A stretch of 64,000 nt of DNA from Micromussa lordhowensis (taxonomy: Eukaryota > Cnidaria > Anthozoa > Scleractinia > Lobophylliidae): contig OZ026604.1 in the NCBI GenBank assembly GCA_964020085.1, forward strand, positions 5,521,667-5,585,666. Reading direction: 5' to 3'. The translations under genes were made by a program, and so were the position numbers. The notes beneath the pieces were generated by a model. The model saw nothing but the letters and a program-made list of their open reading frames with translations, searched no databases and was not told the origin of the DNA. Shown here piece after piece: positions 1-11,594 of this stretch. Numbering within the stretch: position 1 is the first letter of the stretch; each line of letters begins with the position of its first letter.

Positions 1-1010
1 TCCTCCACGCTAAAGTCGGACGTGAACGGTTGGTTTATTTTATAGTTAGTCGGTTATTACATTGTATTAAATCTTTATTTTGTAATATAAAATGAATCGG
101 TTTAAATTTACGTAGGACTAAATATTAAAAGTCTACTCGTGACTCTATCCACCTTCAAAGACTTTGACAGCGTATTTGGTGACTTTTATGTACTTTCCGG
201 AACAGTACTTTGCCATCGGCTTTGTCACCTTCGCTAGACTCAGTAACACTAGTTTGGTTTCCTTCCATATTAAATAAGAGAAAAGAAAAGTTGAAATTCT
301 TGTGCTGACTATGTTTCTCTTCGACGGAAAAAATCGGAGGACAAATATCGACTCGGGCGGGGGTTATTGCGTGATAACTGTCCAGAGATTTACACCACGT
401 GACGTAAAATAGCCAATAAAATCAATCAAAAATTAATGGGTGGGTTATAAGACTACATATGGATCGTTCGCACGTAAAGTTATCAAAAAATCATCAAAAT
501 TCTACAAAATTTTGAGTAAGATTAGCATTGTAAATTGTGATAAACTCAACTATGAAGGCCCTGGTCAAACCACACTTTTGTCTTTGTTTACGTACGAGAG
601 TTTGGCTATAATATTTTATTCGGAGCATGTCGAAACGTTAGAAATCACTGTGAAACTACTTCAGTTAATTTAACAGACTCTCAGGAACACAACTTACAGT
701 AAAGCGATAAGATTTCGCGTCACCATGCAATTTCGATGACATCGAAAATGGCGGAGGCCGATTAGGGTCGTAGGTACCCATGGAAGTCATACATACACCC
801 GGCGCTGTTGAAGCAAATTCATTCTAGGGTATATAGTAGATTTAAAACTTTTGATCCAACTTACTGTTCATTTGGCACATTCTTGTTATAAGCGCCATCA
901 GTTTTTGGAAACATTGCTTCGGCCAGAGGAGTAGTTTTTGCTAATGACAAAATCCAAATAGCATCAGTTGATAAAATAACGAAGTGTACGCTGAGTTTTT
1001 TCAAACTGAG
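1..1010. other. intergenic, no gene recognised
   Basis: AT-rich DNA with only short, featureless open frames that lack homology I can name, splice context or domain motifs. I see no RNA gene and no clear repeat. Confidence 0.5.
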
Positions 1011-1114
1011 TCCACTGCTCATGGTGATTCGTCCCCGGGACTTAGCCCAACAAACCGTGCTGTTACAACTGAGAACACCAATTTTTTTTTATTAAGAAAC
1101 GTACTTCGACTTGG

Positions 1115-1456
1115 ATATCAAGCCCAACAAATCGTGCTTTTACACTGAACTGAGAACACAAAAATTGCTGTTTTTTATCAACTGATGTTTGGCAAGCTAT
1201 AAAGCCTTGATTTCATTACCAAAAGAAAAGTTGATCTGTTGAGAATAAAACAACGGCAAGATTGACTCATCGACATTGTTTCCTTCCATAACACAACGTG
1301 CTTTTTACAACTGAGAACACAAAAATTACTCCAGTTTTTATCAACTGCTATTTGGCAAACTGAAAAGCCTCGACTTAATTACCAAAAGAAAAGTTGATCT
1401 CAGCTATCGAGAATATAACAACGACAAAATTGACTCATTCACTTTGTTTTACTCCA
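1115..1456. repeat. degenerate two-copy tandem repeat, about 165 bp unit
   Basis: Two consecutive blocks share the order: a CAACAAATCGTGC-like start, ACTGAGAACACAAAAATT, TTTTTATCAACTG, TTTGGCAA, ATTACCAAAAGAAAAGTTGA, and a GATTGACTCAT-like end. The second block begins near 1287. A further weaker start lies at about 1048. It looks like a decayed tandem duplication in non-coding DNA. Confidence 0.6.
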
Positions 1457-1682
1457 TAACGCACGAAGTTTCACGAATGGATAGAAGGTCACGCTTTAGG
1501 AAATCCAACCTCTTAAAAAAGCTAGGAGTGCAATACATCGAAAACCCACAAACCATATATCAAGCCTGCCGCCTCGTGCCTCATGCCTTTGGCGATTTCA
1601 TAACAATTACTGTTGCATAACAATCTCCAAGCACGAGAAGTCATATCAAAAACGTTCCATTCGCGAACAAACATTCTCTTTT

Positions 1683-2068
1683 TTAAGCCCTGGTCAAACG
1701 GAGTCGCAAGTAGTCGCAAGTAGCGGCAAGTTGAACTTGCGTAGAGACTTGCGTTGGGTGGCCAAACGAACTCGCAAGTTTCCTCGCAAGTTAGCGCAAG
1801 TTAGCGCAAGTCAAGGCTAATAAGGGCTCAGTCAGTCAGTCAGGTTAATTGACGTCTCTCATCTTGGGTTGACTTACGTTGACTTGGGTTGGTTGGCCAA
1901 ACGGTGAAAAACTTGCGTTGACTTGCGTGCAAATTTGATCTCGACCAAAGTGAGCGCAAGTCATCGCAAGTCAACACAAGTGCACGCAAGCCCTGGCCAA
2001 ACGGGATCGCAAGTAGACGCAAGTTTTCAACTCGCATATACTTGCGACTCCGTTTGACCAGGGCTTTA
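1683..2068. mobile_element. foldback element rich in CGCAAGT repeats
   Basis: The ends are inverted repeats: AAGCCCTGGTCAAACGGAGT at the left and its complement at 2041-2066, continuing through TCGCAAGTA. The interior is filled with CGCAAGT and its complement ACTTGCG, plus an internal second copy of the terminus near 1986. TTA flanks both ends (1683-1685 and 2066-2068), a possible short target duplication. No coding capacity is visible, so this is a non-autonomous DNA transposon or MITE. Confidence 0.7.
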
Positions 2069-2329
2069 GACACGAGACTATCCATGGCACGTGCGAACTT
2101 TCGCCACGTACGTGCTGCGAACTAAAAAAAAATTCGATGGGAACAGCAAGCATCTCATGTTACCCATTCTGAAGATCACGTTTTGTAGCCAGCATACCCT
2201 GTAAAGGGAGAGGGTTATTTTTAAATGGAGGGGAGGACTCTAAACGTTTATTTCGTTCTAAGCTGCGAAAGTTTCTATGTGAATTTCTTTAAGGAGCTCA
2301 TCACGTTTTTGCGCATATCGAAAAATAAG

Positions 2330-2515
2330 TTTAGCCTAATTTTTTCAAGTTCCTCGTTCGTAATCCGTGTTAACCGTCCTCATCCTTAACCATGCTTGTA
2401 GCTGCTTTATGGTTTAATGTTATCTCTTTGGCGTTTTTCTATCTTAGTAAAACTACTATTTTCAGGTTTCCTTCAGTGTAAAGGTAATTTTGTATCTGGC
2501 CAAAATACGGTGACT
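2330..2515. repeat. dispersed repeat, copy 1
   Basis: Shares long stretches (TTTTTCAAGTTC, CGTAATCCGTGT, TTTTTCTATCTTAGTAAA, TATTTTCAGG) with 24690-24870, and its first part with 6896-6962. Same orientation in all three. Function unknown; an old interspersed repeat. Confidence 0.6.
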
Positions 2516-4161
2516 GAGTTCCTTTAAGCTATTGAATTTATAGGTTTCAGCTGTGTTTGGATGTGGTTAGGAAGTCAGGTTTTTTTAAAACTTTCGTTTC
2601 CACGGTTGTGTTTAGATGATGTCGTGTTGTGCGAAAACAGTAGCGCATGAGGAAATCGCTTTTCTTTGAATATCAACGGCTTATTTTGACTTCAATATCA
2701 AAAACCAAGCTGATATTGCTTTAGCGGACTTGTGAATTAAAAACTATACGGGCAATCAAGCAATATAGGGTAATTAAAGCTAGTGATATTGATGTCTTCT
2801 ACTTTCAAGCTTTTTGAAAATATTTTCATGTGTTCAGTGATGGCGGAACACCTTGCTAGACATGTGTCTGTGCTAACCGTTATCATGTGGTTGGCCGCGT
2901 TTGCACAAGGGATGAGCTAGTTTGAGTTAAAATATCTTATTTACAAAGACGCTAAATCAATCGATGCGTGATGTTTCATATCACTGAAGTCTCTGGCCGA
3001 CAGTCCTATAACGAAATTATGTCATACAGAGAATCTTAGTGACTTCTGTCACGCCATTTTAAAAATTTGATACCCCCTAAGACACACTATGTTTAAAGGG
3101 AAATGTTCTTCGAATAAGAAAATATAATTTTGCTCCATAGGTTTCTGGGAAGTTGTACTGACGCAATGTCGACGCAATAATTCCGAGTTATTCATTCAAT
3201 GTGTTATAAAAGTAAAAAGGCTTGCAGAGCGAAATACTCTTTCTTTTGCCCTTTCCTCGTGTTTAGATTGAATCATTTTGAAAGAAACGTAAACGTTAGT
3301 ACATGCAAGCAGACTGGATTCATGTAAAACTGTTTAATTAGCTGACATTTTCCTTGATTCTTTCACAACTTAACTACTACATAATCGAACCGTACCGACT
3401 TTAAAATGTACAGTTGATAATGGTGACAAGTTGGTTACGAAACCTCATAAGCTAGCGTTAATATTTATTTTAAAAAAGAGTGAATCGGCAGAGTATTAAG
3501 GACTACGAGATGACTTATTCTTTTTTCGCGTTGTGATAACACTTTTTGTTCCCTGGGCGACGGACAATAGTGTTCAAAATGGAAAAATCATCAAAGTCGT
3601 TTAGTGGGCATTTTAAACTAATGCACCATTTACTGAAAATAGGCGTTGTAAAAAAGTTAAAAATGTGTACACCCTGAATGATATTGAGCTATATAAGGGG
3701 CCATCATTGCGTCACACGTGTTGGCCCCATACAAATCCTGTTCATTTAAGGAATACAGCAAAAAAGGAACTTCTCGCTCGAAATTCTGCCTTCTATAAAC
3801 ACATCCGTAAGAAGGTGGAAGACTGGCAGTCCAGCTTAGAATGTGTCTTGTAACTCTGTAACTGTTCTACTACTGAATTGCATCGCTGCAAACTTACTCG
3901 CGACATTCAAGTCGAGGAGCCGGATATCTTCTTTTCACGTTACACAACGTCTTACTCGTAAACTTGGGAGCTTTTAATTTCCTTCCTTCCTGTTCTAAGG
4001 ACACACGGCAGTAGAAGCAGCCCTCAGAATTATTATATAAATGTATAAGTACCTCGTAAATTGTCGAAAGTATTAAATATGAAAACCACAAGGAGTCCTT
4101 AAAATAACATGAACCTTCTCGACAAATATAAAACTTTATATTAGAGACATATTTTCGAGGT
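2516..4161. other. intergenic, no gene recognised
   Basis: No convincing coding exon, tRNA or strong repeat. A 62-codon frame at 3665-3853 has no ATG start and no recognisable domain. The last part is the presumptive promoter and 5' leader of the downstream GPCR; no TATA box position can be defended. Confidence 0.4.
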
Positions 4162-5115
4162 ATGTTGGCGCTGTTTTCGTTTAAGAAACGGGAAAGAATG
4201 AACTTCTCTGACGATGCGATGGCTTCAAACTCAACTACTAAGGCAAGGCAAGTTACTGTGTTTGGCTTGGTGACGTTTCTTCTCGTAGCAATTGTTATCC
4301 TGCCGATTGGCATCGCTGGAAATGTACTTGTTATTATAGTTGTGAAGAAGAAGAGATATCTTCACACAAAGACGAACTTCTTGCTCGCAAACTTGGCAGC
4401 TTCTGACTTGATGGCGAACGTACTGGCTTATACAGTAGGAGCGGCGAGGGCGTTTCCCATACCGGCAAGAACAGTTGGTAAATTTCTTTGCAAGATTAAC
4501 TCCTTTTATCCGGCATTGTCGCTATACTCTATTCTAACACTCACTGTCATCGCTTTGGAACGATACAGTGCAATCGTAAAGCCTTTGAGCAGTGGACTCA
4601 AGTTTGAAAAACGTGCACTTCGTTACTTTATCGTCGCTATCTGGATTTTGTCATTGGCAGCAGCTACTCCTTTGGTCCACTTCTCCGAATACAACTCAGA
4701 TTTTCAATGCGACCGAACATGGAGCGCAACATCGAGATTTGTCTTCTGGACTTCTTCCTTTATCGTGATCATCGGTTTCCCTCTCATAATTATAATCTAC
4801 TGCTACTGTCACATAATACACACGTTGTATTTTCAACGCCAAATCGTCCCGATGAACATACCACGAGAAGTTGACGCACGCGAAAAGAAGAAGGTGGTAA
4901 AGTTGTCGATTGTTGTAACTTCCGTTTTTATTTTCTCGTTTATTCCGTTTGCAATTGTGAGAGAACTTGAATTTCGTGGACCAGTACCTAATGTGGTGAG
5001 CGTGTTTTCTCTCTGCTCTGTACTTCTATCTTCAGTTTTAAATCCTTTTATTTATGCCTATCAAAGCACAAACTATCGACAAGCCTTCAAAGATACTATG
5101 ATTGCCTGCCGTTAA
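4162..5115 (+). CDS. class A (rhodopsin-like) G protein-coupled receptor
   Basis: Single-exon seven-transmembrane receptor of 317 residues, placed in the plasma membrane and coupling an unknown ligand to G proteins. Seen directly: TM1 with GNVLVI (N54), TM2 with LANLAASDL (D82), TM3 cysteine C110 that would pair with the Cys of DFQCDRTW in the second extracellular loop, ERY at 133-135 in place of DRY, TM6 FSFIPF and TM7 NPFIYAY. The N-terminal tail holds an NST glycosylation site. ATGs at 4162, 4198 and 4219 are all possible starts; the second or third would give a tail more usual for the family. The C-terminus is short. Ligand class cannot be assigned; such single-exon receptors are strongly expanded in cnidarians (family knowledge). 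Confidence 0.9.
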   Translation: MLALFSFKKRERMNFSDDAMASNSTTKARQVTVFGLVTFLLVAIVILPIGIAGNVLVIIVVKKKRYLHTKTNFLLANLAASDLMANVLAYTVGAARAFPIPARTVGKFLCKINSFYPALSLYSILTLTVIALERYSAIVKPLSSGLKFEKRALRYFIVAIWILSLAAATPLVHFSEYNSDFQCDRTWSATSRFVFWTSSFIVIIGFPLIIIIYCYCHIIHTLYFQRQIVPMNIPREVDAREKKKVVKLSIVVTSVFIFSFIPFAIVRELEFRGPVPNVVSVFSLCSVLLSSVLNPFIYAYQSTNYRQAFKDTMIACR

Positions 5116-5581
5116 CGCAATAGTCGACTATAACGAAAACATTTCATAAATCTAGCCACTATCTATTCTGAGTAGCCTAGCAATGGGCGGATATTGACAA
5201 AAAGGAGGCCACTTCTTTGCATTATCGAAGTGTCTGTGAAGAGGATTGTTGTTTAAGTTTTATACCAAAAACAATAAGATTCATATTTGCTGTCTATTTT
5301 TACGCGTGATAGGTGACTCAGGCTGTGCCCTCGTCAACTATCAGGTCACAGAAATGCCGAGCTCTTAATAGCAATGCTAAGTTGAAATGAAGCTGTATTG
5401 TTCTTATATGAAAAACGCGGAAAATTCCTGAAGTTATGCCCTCCATTGCGGAAATACCAGTCTTTATTCTAGAAGCGCCAGATAATTAACACTTGTTGTA
5501 ACAGGTTGAGCGAAAAGTGACGAGCACGTCAATTATTCGACTGAGGCAAGAAATTGATCTTCGAGACACTAACACATTACG

Positions 5582-5615
<34 letters not shown>

Positions 5616-5854
5616 ATCAGTGTGATCAATAAGTTCATTTCTTATTTAAATCACTCTCTGACAACTCAGGGAAGCGATCTGCCCTTTTTCACTCTCGAGC
5701 GTGGGTTACGCATGCGCAGAATACTATTTGCAGTAAAATACATTTTGACGGTATACCGGTACGCATGAGCAGACCATTTTTGTTGGCAGTTCTTTGCAGC
5801 TCACGTGGTGGGCTCTTGGCCAATGAAAAGGAAGAAAAAATGCATCGAATGATA
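5116..5854. other. intergenic, with one half-copy of a foldback arm
   Basis: No gene seen. At 5306-5346 the segment GTGACTCAGGCTGTGCCCTC followed by GTCAACTATCA matches the arm of the foldback at 31665-31725, so it is a relic of that family. Confidence 0.5.
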
Positions 5855-5980
5855 AATAACAATTATTCCATGACTAAGAGCCCGAGTTGGATATGAAGTG
5901 ATAAAATAACCAACGAGCGCGTAGCGCGAGTTGGTTATAATCACTTCATATCCAACAAGGGCGAATGGAATAATTGTTTT
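5855..5980. mobile_element. foldback element
   Basis: Inverted arms: AACAATTATTCCAT then GTTGGATATGAAGTGAT on the left, with their complements at 5940-5980. A short spacer holds the palindromic GAGCGCGTAGCGCGAGTTGG motif. Sequence through about 6260 may belong to a longer version of the same repeat. Confidence 0.65.
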
Positions 5981-6266
5981 AGTAAATTCTCAAACCGGGT
6001 TTTGTCACCGATTTTTATTTCGGCCATTATAGAGGGCTGAAGTTGAAAACTTCGCGCGGAAAATTTTAAGCTTGGCGCACTATTTTCCATATGACGTAAA
6101 ACTCCGACTATTGGCTCACAGTCGAAGTTTTTTAGCCAATCAAAAAGGTAGAAATGCAATGTCGGAGCTGAGAATTTACTAATTCTGGATAGTTGTTCAC
6201 CTGCCGAGCGCGATTACAAAGCCGAAAACCGCGCAGTCACATGACTACAAAATCGTCGAATGTTTA

Positions 6267-6512
6267 TAGTGTTCCGAATGCGCTTTAACTACACAGGTTG
6301 TTCTCAGGCATACCACTTAGACTAAAAATAAATAAATAAATAAATATGATAGGTTTAAAAATCCCAACTGGCGAGAGGCAAACCTGTTCACAAGCATCAC
6401 CGAGGAGCTGTCTATCGAGAAACAACTCTAGCTTAGTGCTCAAAGCGGGACTTGAACCCGCGACCTCCGGGTTTCAAATCCAGCTCCCTAACATCTTGGC
6501 CGCGCTGCCTCC
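6267..6512 (-). mobile_element. tRNA-derived SINE, copy 1
   Basis: On the minus strand it begins GGAGGCAGCGCGGCCAAGAT (A-box region, degenerate) and has the B-box GCGGGTTCAAGTCCC about 55 bases in, followed by a body with GAGTTGTTTCTCG and CCAGTTGGGATTTTTAA, then a (TTTA)n stretch. The same body occurs at 16250-16505 and 41570-41825. The tRNA-like head resembles Leu/Ser type tRNA. Transcribed by RNA polymerase III if active; no coding capacity. Confidence 0.8.
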
Positions 6513-7820
6513 ACAACACTATTTCGCGTTGATCACATATCTGACCTCGAAATGCAGAAAGAAGTACACTGAGTAGATTCGAGCACGAAATACTAAAAAA
6601 AGAAACACTTGGTAGCCAATTAGTTATTATGAAAGTTATCCGAAGGCAGAAATGATCGATAAAACTAACAAAGACAAAGGTTTTAGCAACAAATGAATTC
6701 TCCTTTTAGGGGTTATTTTAAACGGATTCCACTTACTGAATGTAAGTTAACGGTAAACTTTAACTTAGGCGTTAAAAGAAGAAATCGTGAATACCAGAGA
6801 AACAGACTGCAGACCACGTCTTCGATATTATCATATAAAGGAAGAAATTAAAGGAGAAAGATGACTGCTTTTGCATCTTCAAAAGACTATATAGTTTAGG
6901 CTAAATTTTTCAAGTTCGTCGTTTGTAATCCGCGTTAATCTTCTCCATCCCTAACCAACCTTGTTCCTTGAAAATATATAATTTATTAACTTGAGCTTAA
7001 AAGATTCTCCAGCAGCCCTGATAAACAAGCCCTTTTGACCTCATTGAAAATTGATGGCAATGAAGTCTGAGTAGAAGTAGTTTTTCGATATAAGTTTGAT
7101 GGTTGAGAAGGTTTCACTTCAAAGCATATTGAGCCAGACAATATTGAATATAGAACAAGCCCTACAGAAAATGGCAATGGAAATATTTCTTCCTCTCACT
7201 CCAAGAAAGGAAGGAAAAAAATATATGTATAAAAAACAGAAACAAATTCGCGCTTGTCCAATAATTCTTAATTTAAGAGCACCTTTCTCTTGGTCATGCA
7301 AATTGAAAGTGAGAAATATGGCCTACACCCAGTAAAGAAAAAACTAACAATGCTCTTCAAATGTGGTTATTTTTCACTATATTTATGCGGCAAGAAAGTT
7401 TCTGTCAGCCTCTAGTGACACAAATTCCGCTTCGAATCGATGCATGAATTCGGCATATTTTCCTAACCAATTTGTCTTGTAAATAAGCGGATATAAGTTA
7501 CTGCAGGGTTGAATGCAAAACTACTTTATGTCGTACGTATTTTCGATCCATGACAGGTGTTTTTAAGGAGCTACTTTGTTGTCAGAAATGCTTTCAAAAC
7601 ACTCGAGTTTATCTCCTCTTATTCGACTATTAAAGATGCAAGACAAAAATCTCCTATAAGCTGGTATGCCTCTTTATTTCCCACGTTAAATTCGATTGCG
7701 GAAATTTTTATCAGTCGTATTTTCATTTTCGGGTTTCTTATTCGTATAAATTAACGCTGACTATAATTAATCACGCCTCTCTTTTGCCGCGGCAAAGAAA
7801 AGATTATAATCTTGCGACAG
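6513..7820. other. intergenic upstream of the FAM167 gene
   Basis: Contains a partial copy of the dispersed repeat seen at 2330 (here 6896-6962) and no recognisable gene. The last few hundred bases presumably include the FAM167 promoter and 5' UTR. AAGATTATAAT plus CGACAG(A/G)T occurs at 7799-7823 and again at 8400-8421, a short direct repeat bracketing the first coding exon. Confidence 0.4.
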
Positions 7821-9636
7821 ATGTCAGGCTGCCTATCGCGAAGCATGTTTTGCTTTCAATATGCAAATATTCGCCTACATACTGTCGAAAACACAAACAA
7901 CAGAAGACAGTACAAAGAGAGCTCGCTCACAAGTGTGATCCTTCCATTGACCAGAGAAACGCAAGACGAAAATCAAAGATTTCTTTGCTATAGTTTAACA
8001 GTTGAAAAGCGAGAGGTTTTTTTGGCGACGAATAGAAATCAAATGGATGAAGAACATCTTCAACTCGCGAAACGACATTCTTTTCCATATATGCAAGTGT
8101 ACACATGGAATATATTGAAGTCTGGATCCCCAAATGAAGTGGAAATCCAAAGCCCTAAAGGAGATCCTACTCCTGTTATTAACTCCGACGGGACAAACGA
8201 AGAAAGAGAAGAACGCTTGGAAGCCGCCATTTTGTGGATCCGAAAGGAATTGGTGAGAACCTAAAACTTGATAAGGCAACAACAATTTTAAACATGGCCT
8301 TGAGATAATATTCCATTGTCTGAATGTTTTTTTTTTGTTTTCGCGATCTAGTCTTAGCATTTATCAAAATTGGATTAATCGTATTTTGGTAACATAGCAA
8401 AGATTATAATTCCACGACAGGTCCATACGGAACTTATTTACCTAATTGTTTCCCCATCGCGCGGTCGTTTATGTTACTAGCAGTCTTGATTACAATGACT
8501 CGACAGTCTTCACCACAACAAACAAGTGATATGCATGGTTTCGCTTCACATCGAATGCGCAATGCCAAGCTTGAGCACAGCAAAAAGATCACCTTCCCTT
8601 TCAACAGAAAGTAAAACTTGTCGAACATTTTAGATTTGTAGTTGTTGTTTAGTTTTCGAAGCCTTTACAACGAATTCAAAATCAATGGCCCAAGACGATT
8701 TCGTTCCATTTGATCGCTCAGCGAGCACAGCACAAGCAAAACAACCTGTGATTACAGTATTTGTAAGGTAAATGCATTAAACACATCAAGATTAAAATTG
8801 AACATTTTGCAATAGACGATACGAAGACGCAGCGCATTAAATTATTGAACAGTGAACATAAACAGGTCTCCGAACAAAGATTTACAAGACTGTAGTCTAT
8901 TATTGAGCATAGAGAGTACAATATACCATTATCGACCAGCTTCTCTTGTGTAAATTAGCAACCGAAATATGTAACCAGCGATTGAGCTGTTTATGTAAAT
9001 TGAAGCTGATCACGTTAGTTATTTTGTTAACTAACGCACAAGAGCAGGCAGATTTAGGGCATTGGGTTTTAATCCTTTTAGCAAATAAAGCGCTGTTAAT
9101 TGCGCGCAGTTGAAAACACCAACTCTGTCAACACGTTATCTTAAAAAATATTCTGCTTCGCTTCGATGTCAACAGCTTGTTGACCAAAAGGTCAAACGTT
9201 ATCCCGTGTTCATATCTTGTAATTTTCCGGCCATACATAACACTGCGAACTGAAAACAAAGAACAATAGGTTACAGTATTCACTGCAGTATTTGGCGAAA
9301 CGCTTCGCTGGCCGGCTTTCAGCTTGTGCGAGTGTTCGCGTGATTGATCGCGTTACATCGCGAACGATAACTTTTACATCCAAAAATCATACTGGTTTGT
9401 ATAACTGTACAAATTTCGCTTATATTTTGTTACAGTCTGACATGCGGCATCAAGACAAGTACCTGACAAGACAGTTCATTCAACTAAGGGCAACGATTCA
9501 GCGAATTAAAAGCGAGAACAGCTTACTCGAGGGCATGGAAGGCAGTACGGACCGAATGAAAGAACCTTCCTTCCGACACTCGATTCCAGGGCCTACTCTT
9601 CGTCCGACGCTAGGGAGGAGTATATCATACATGTAA
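7821..9636 (+). CDS. FAM167: FAM167-family protein (two coding exons)
   Basis: CDS = 7821-8252 joined to 9436-9636, 633 nt, 210 residues; vertebrate FAM167A is about 214. Exon 1 ends LWIRKEL with donor GTGAGA; exon 2 starts SDMRHQDKYLTRQF after TTGTTACAG. Across the junction the predicted protein reads WIRKELSDMRHQDKYLTRQ, which closely follows the vertebrate FAM167 core (WLRKEL-EMR-QDQ-LARQLMRLRGDINKLK as I recall it), and the intron falls inside that core. The C-terminus ends GRSISYM, like the short hydrophobic-serine tail of the family. The N-terminal half is poorly conserved, so the ATG at 7821 is the first in frame but not proven. Recent mammalian work links FAM167A to NF-kB signalling; function in cnidarians is unknown. 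Confidence 0.82.
8253..9435 (+). other. FAM167 intron
   Basis: Donor GTGAGA at 8253 and acceptor TTTGTTACAG ending 9435. No repeat or nested gene recognised inside; short frames on the minus strand here have no support. Confidence 0.75.
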
Positions 9637-9695
9637 CAAAGAACTCATTTATTCGCTTCTGACCGCTTTTGTCGAGCAAAGCTATGTGACGTTTA

Positions 9696-9701
9696 AATAA
9701 A
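9696..9701 (+). terminator. poly(A) signal of the FAM167 gene
   Basis: AATAAA lies 60 bases after the FAM167 stop codon, in the right position for the cleavage signal of a short 3' UTR. Confidence 0.6.
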
Positions 9702-9919
9702 CTATAAAAATTACTAACTTGGTTAAGTTCCGCGGTGCAACAAAGAAACTGCCTTATTAGATTAGAACAGATTAGAACATCAGTTTACAATTCATCTTTC
9801 TTCCAGGACCTTTCGAACTTGCGATGTCTCCATCTTGACTTAGACACGAGCACCGTTAAAAAAGAGATGTATTTCAGCTCGAAATGATTGCGCAATTTTC
9901 TTTCCATTCTACTAACAGT

Positions 9920-10285
9920 TACGAACGATGTTCGTTCGGTTACGAGGAATGCGCGAAGGGTTACGAGCATGGTGCGCAAGGTAACGAACACGACGTGAAC
10001 GATTACGAACACTATGCGAACTGTTACGACATTGTACGAGTGGTAACGAAAGCTATGGAAGATACTACGAACATTGTACGAAACGGAACGATGTACGTTC
10101 GGTTACGAGCAATGCGCAAGCGGTTACGATCATGGTGCGCACGGCAACGAACACGACCTGAACGATTACGAACACTGAGCGACCTGTTACGAACATTGCA
10201 CGAGTGGTCACGGAAGTTGTGGAAAATACTACAAACATAGTACGACGAAATTTGTGTGAGCATTTTGTACGGTAGCGAACATTAT
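9920..10285. repeat. minisatellite, period about 163 bp, built of GTTACGA subrepeats
   Basis: Units starting with AACGATGT at 9924 and 10087 (offset 163) align over their full length, and a decayed third begins near 10250. Each unit is itself made of about 15-17 bp subrepeats of the type GGTTACGA(A/G)CATTG. The array is open on the plus strand for 118 codons (YEH/NEH patterned) and on the minus strand in two frames (VRNR and FVT.RT patterned), which is a by-product of stop-poor repeats and not evidence of a gene. Confidence 0.75.
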
Positions 10286-11211
10286 GCGAGCGGTCTCGAC
10301 AATTTTTCGCATGGATTTAAAATCTTTAAAAAAGGCTGGCTTTTACCGTGGCCTTCGGATTGTTTGTAAAGAGCGTTACGAAATTCAAGATGGAGAAAAT
10401 CGGAAAAAGGTCTTTTTAGAGGAATCTAAAAATGTATACTTAGGGAAGTTTATCTGTTTCCGTTAAGAAACCCGAATTGCCTAAATTACCAAACATGTTA
10501 TGCAATTATCGCCATTTACACCAGTCAGTATAAGATTAAATTCATTTTAACTTTATTTTATATAACTGTATAAATTGTAACATCTTTCAATAAAGTTCAT
10601 TCTATCGTTTTGATATGGAACCTCCAATATATTAATGATACATAATTTCATTACTATCTGTCATCGATTATTTAAATATTTGCAACCAGTATGCGAACCA
10701 AAAATACAAAAAGATAATTCACCTTCATAATGATATTTAATACTTTCAAATAATCATCTAGTCTGAAATCTGGGAATAAAAATATACTTATTAATAATCG
10801 GTCTCATTCTCTTCAACTCGAGACTGCATGACTGATGACACCGTTGAGTTACTAACTCTTCTTTAGCATAAAACGTAGCTAAAATGTTCTTAAAAACAGA
10901 GGGATTTCCTCCTTATGGAATACTATCTTGCAGTGAAGAAATACGATATAACGCCCTGTTTATTTCAGAACGAAATGGCCTTCAGTTACCCGAAGGTTAT
11001 GCGTTCTGTCAGTCGGTTGAGAAACAGAAAATATATTATTTTCCCTTTAAGCAACATTAACAACAACAATGACAGTGGCCTGCACTTAACGTAAATATAT
11101 AAAAAATAATTCCTTTGTCCCCTCTCTTAACATTAGAACTTTAAAACGCGTGGCAATAAACGAGACTTACACATGCGCGTATCTGCTACAAACTCGGGAC
11201 TGTTTTGACTA
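10286..11211. other. intergenic, no gene recognised
   Basis: AT-rich with several AATAAA-like hexamers but no coding signal. Nothing further seen. Confidence 0.4.
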
Positions 11212-11344
11212 GATAATTTGGTTTTATCAACTGGGTTGATAATGTGAATTGTCCACCGTAAAGAGATTCGGAAGCTCCGAATCTCTTTACGGTGGACAAT
11301 TCACATTATCAACCCAGTTGATAAAACCAAATTATCTTGTAATA

Positions 11345-11381
<37 letters not shown>

Positions 11382-11395
11382 TGCCCCCTTTACTG
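11212..11395. mobile_element. hammerhead-foldback family, copy A (core deleted)
   Basis: Perfect-looking hairpin: AGATAATTTGGTTTTATCAA through AAGAGATTCGG, a 5-base loop, then the complete complement, followed on the right by the family's outer segment (AATACTCCCACCGACGC, CACAGTTTCTTTAGAAACTTG). Compared with the copies at 24 and 42 kb, the central ribozyme-like core has been lost, leaving the helix I sequences face to face. Confidence 0.8.
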
Positions 11396-11594
11396 TTTTA
11401 ACTATTTTGCTTTCGTTCTTCTAATAATACGCATTCGTTGATCGCGCATTTGTTGAATGAATTATTTGCAGTTGTGCATTCACGCTGTACCTAGATGAGG
11501 TGTTCTTATATCCAACGTGACATAGATTAAGGGCAGAATGTACTTCGTGGCATTCATTTTGCGATACTTTCAATTTAAGAACGCCTCTTGATTA
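11396..11594. other. short intergenic stretch
   Basis: Nothing recognised. Confidence 0.4.

Noticed and set aside
3665..3853. 62-codon plus-strand frame as a gene
   Set aside because: No ATG, no splice-site support and no domain I can name.
6440..6510. Functional tRNA gene
   Set aside because: It has a B-box but a degraded A-box, and it continues into the shared SINE body; no complete cloverleaf.
9884..10240. 118-codon open frame with YEH/NEH pattern as a protein gene
   Set aside because: It follows the 163-bp minisatellite exactly, and other frames of the same array are open too; no start context or domain.
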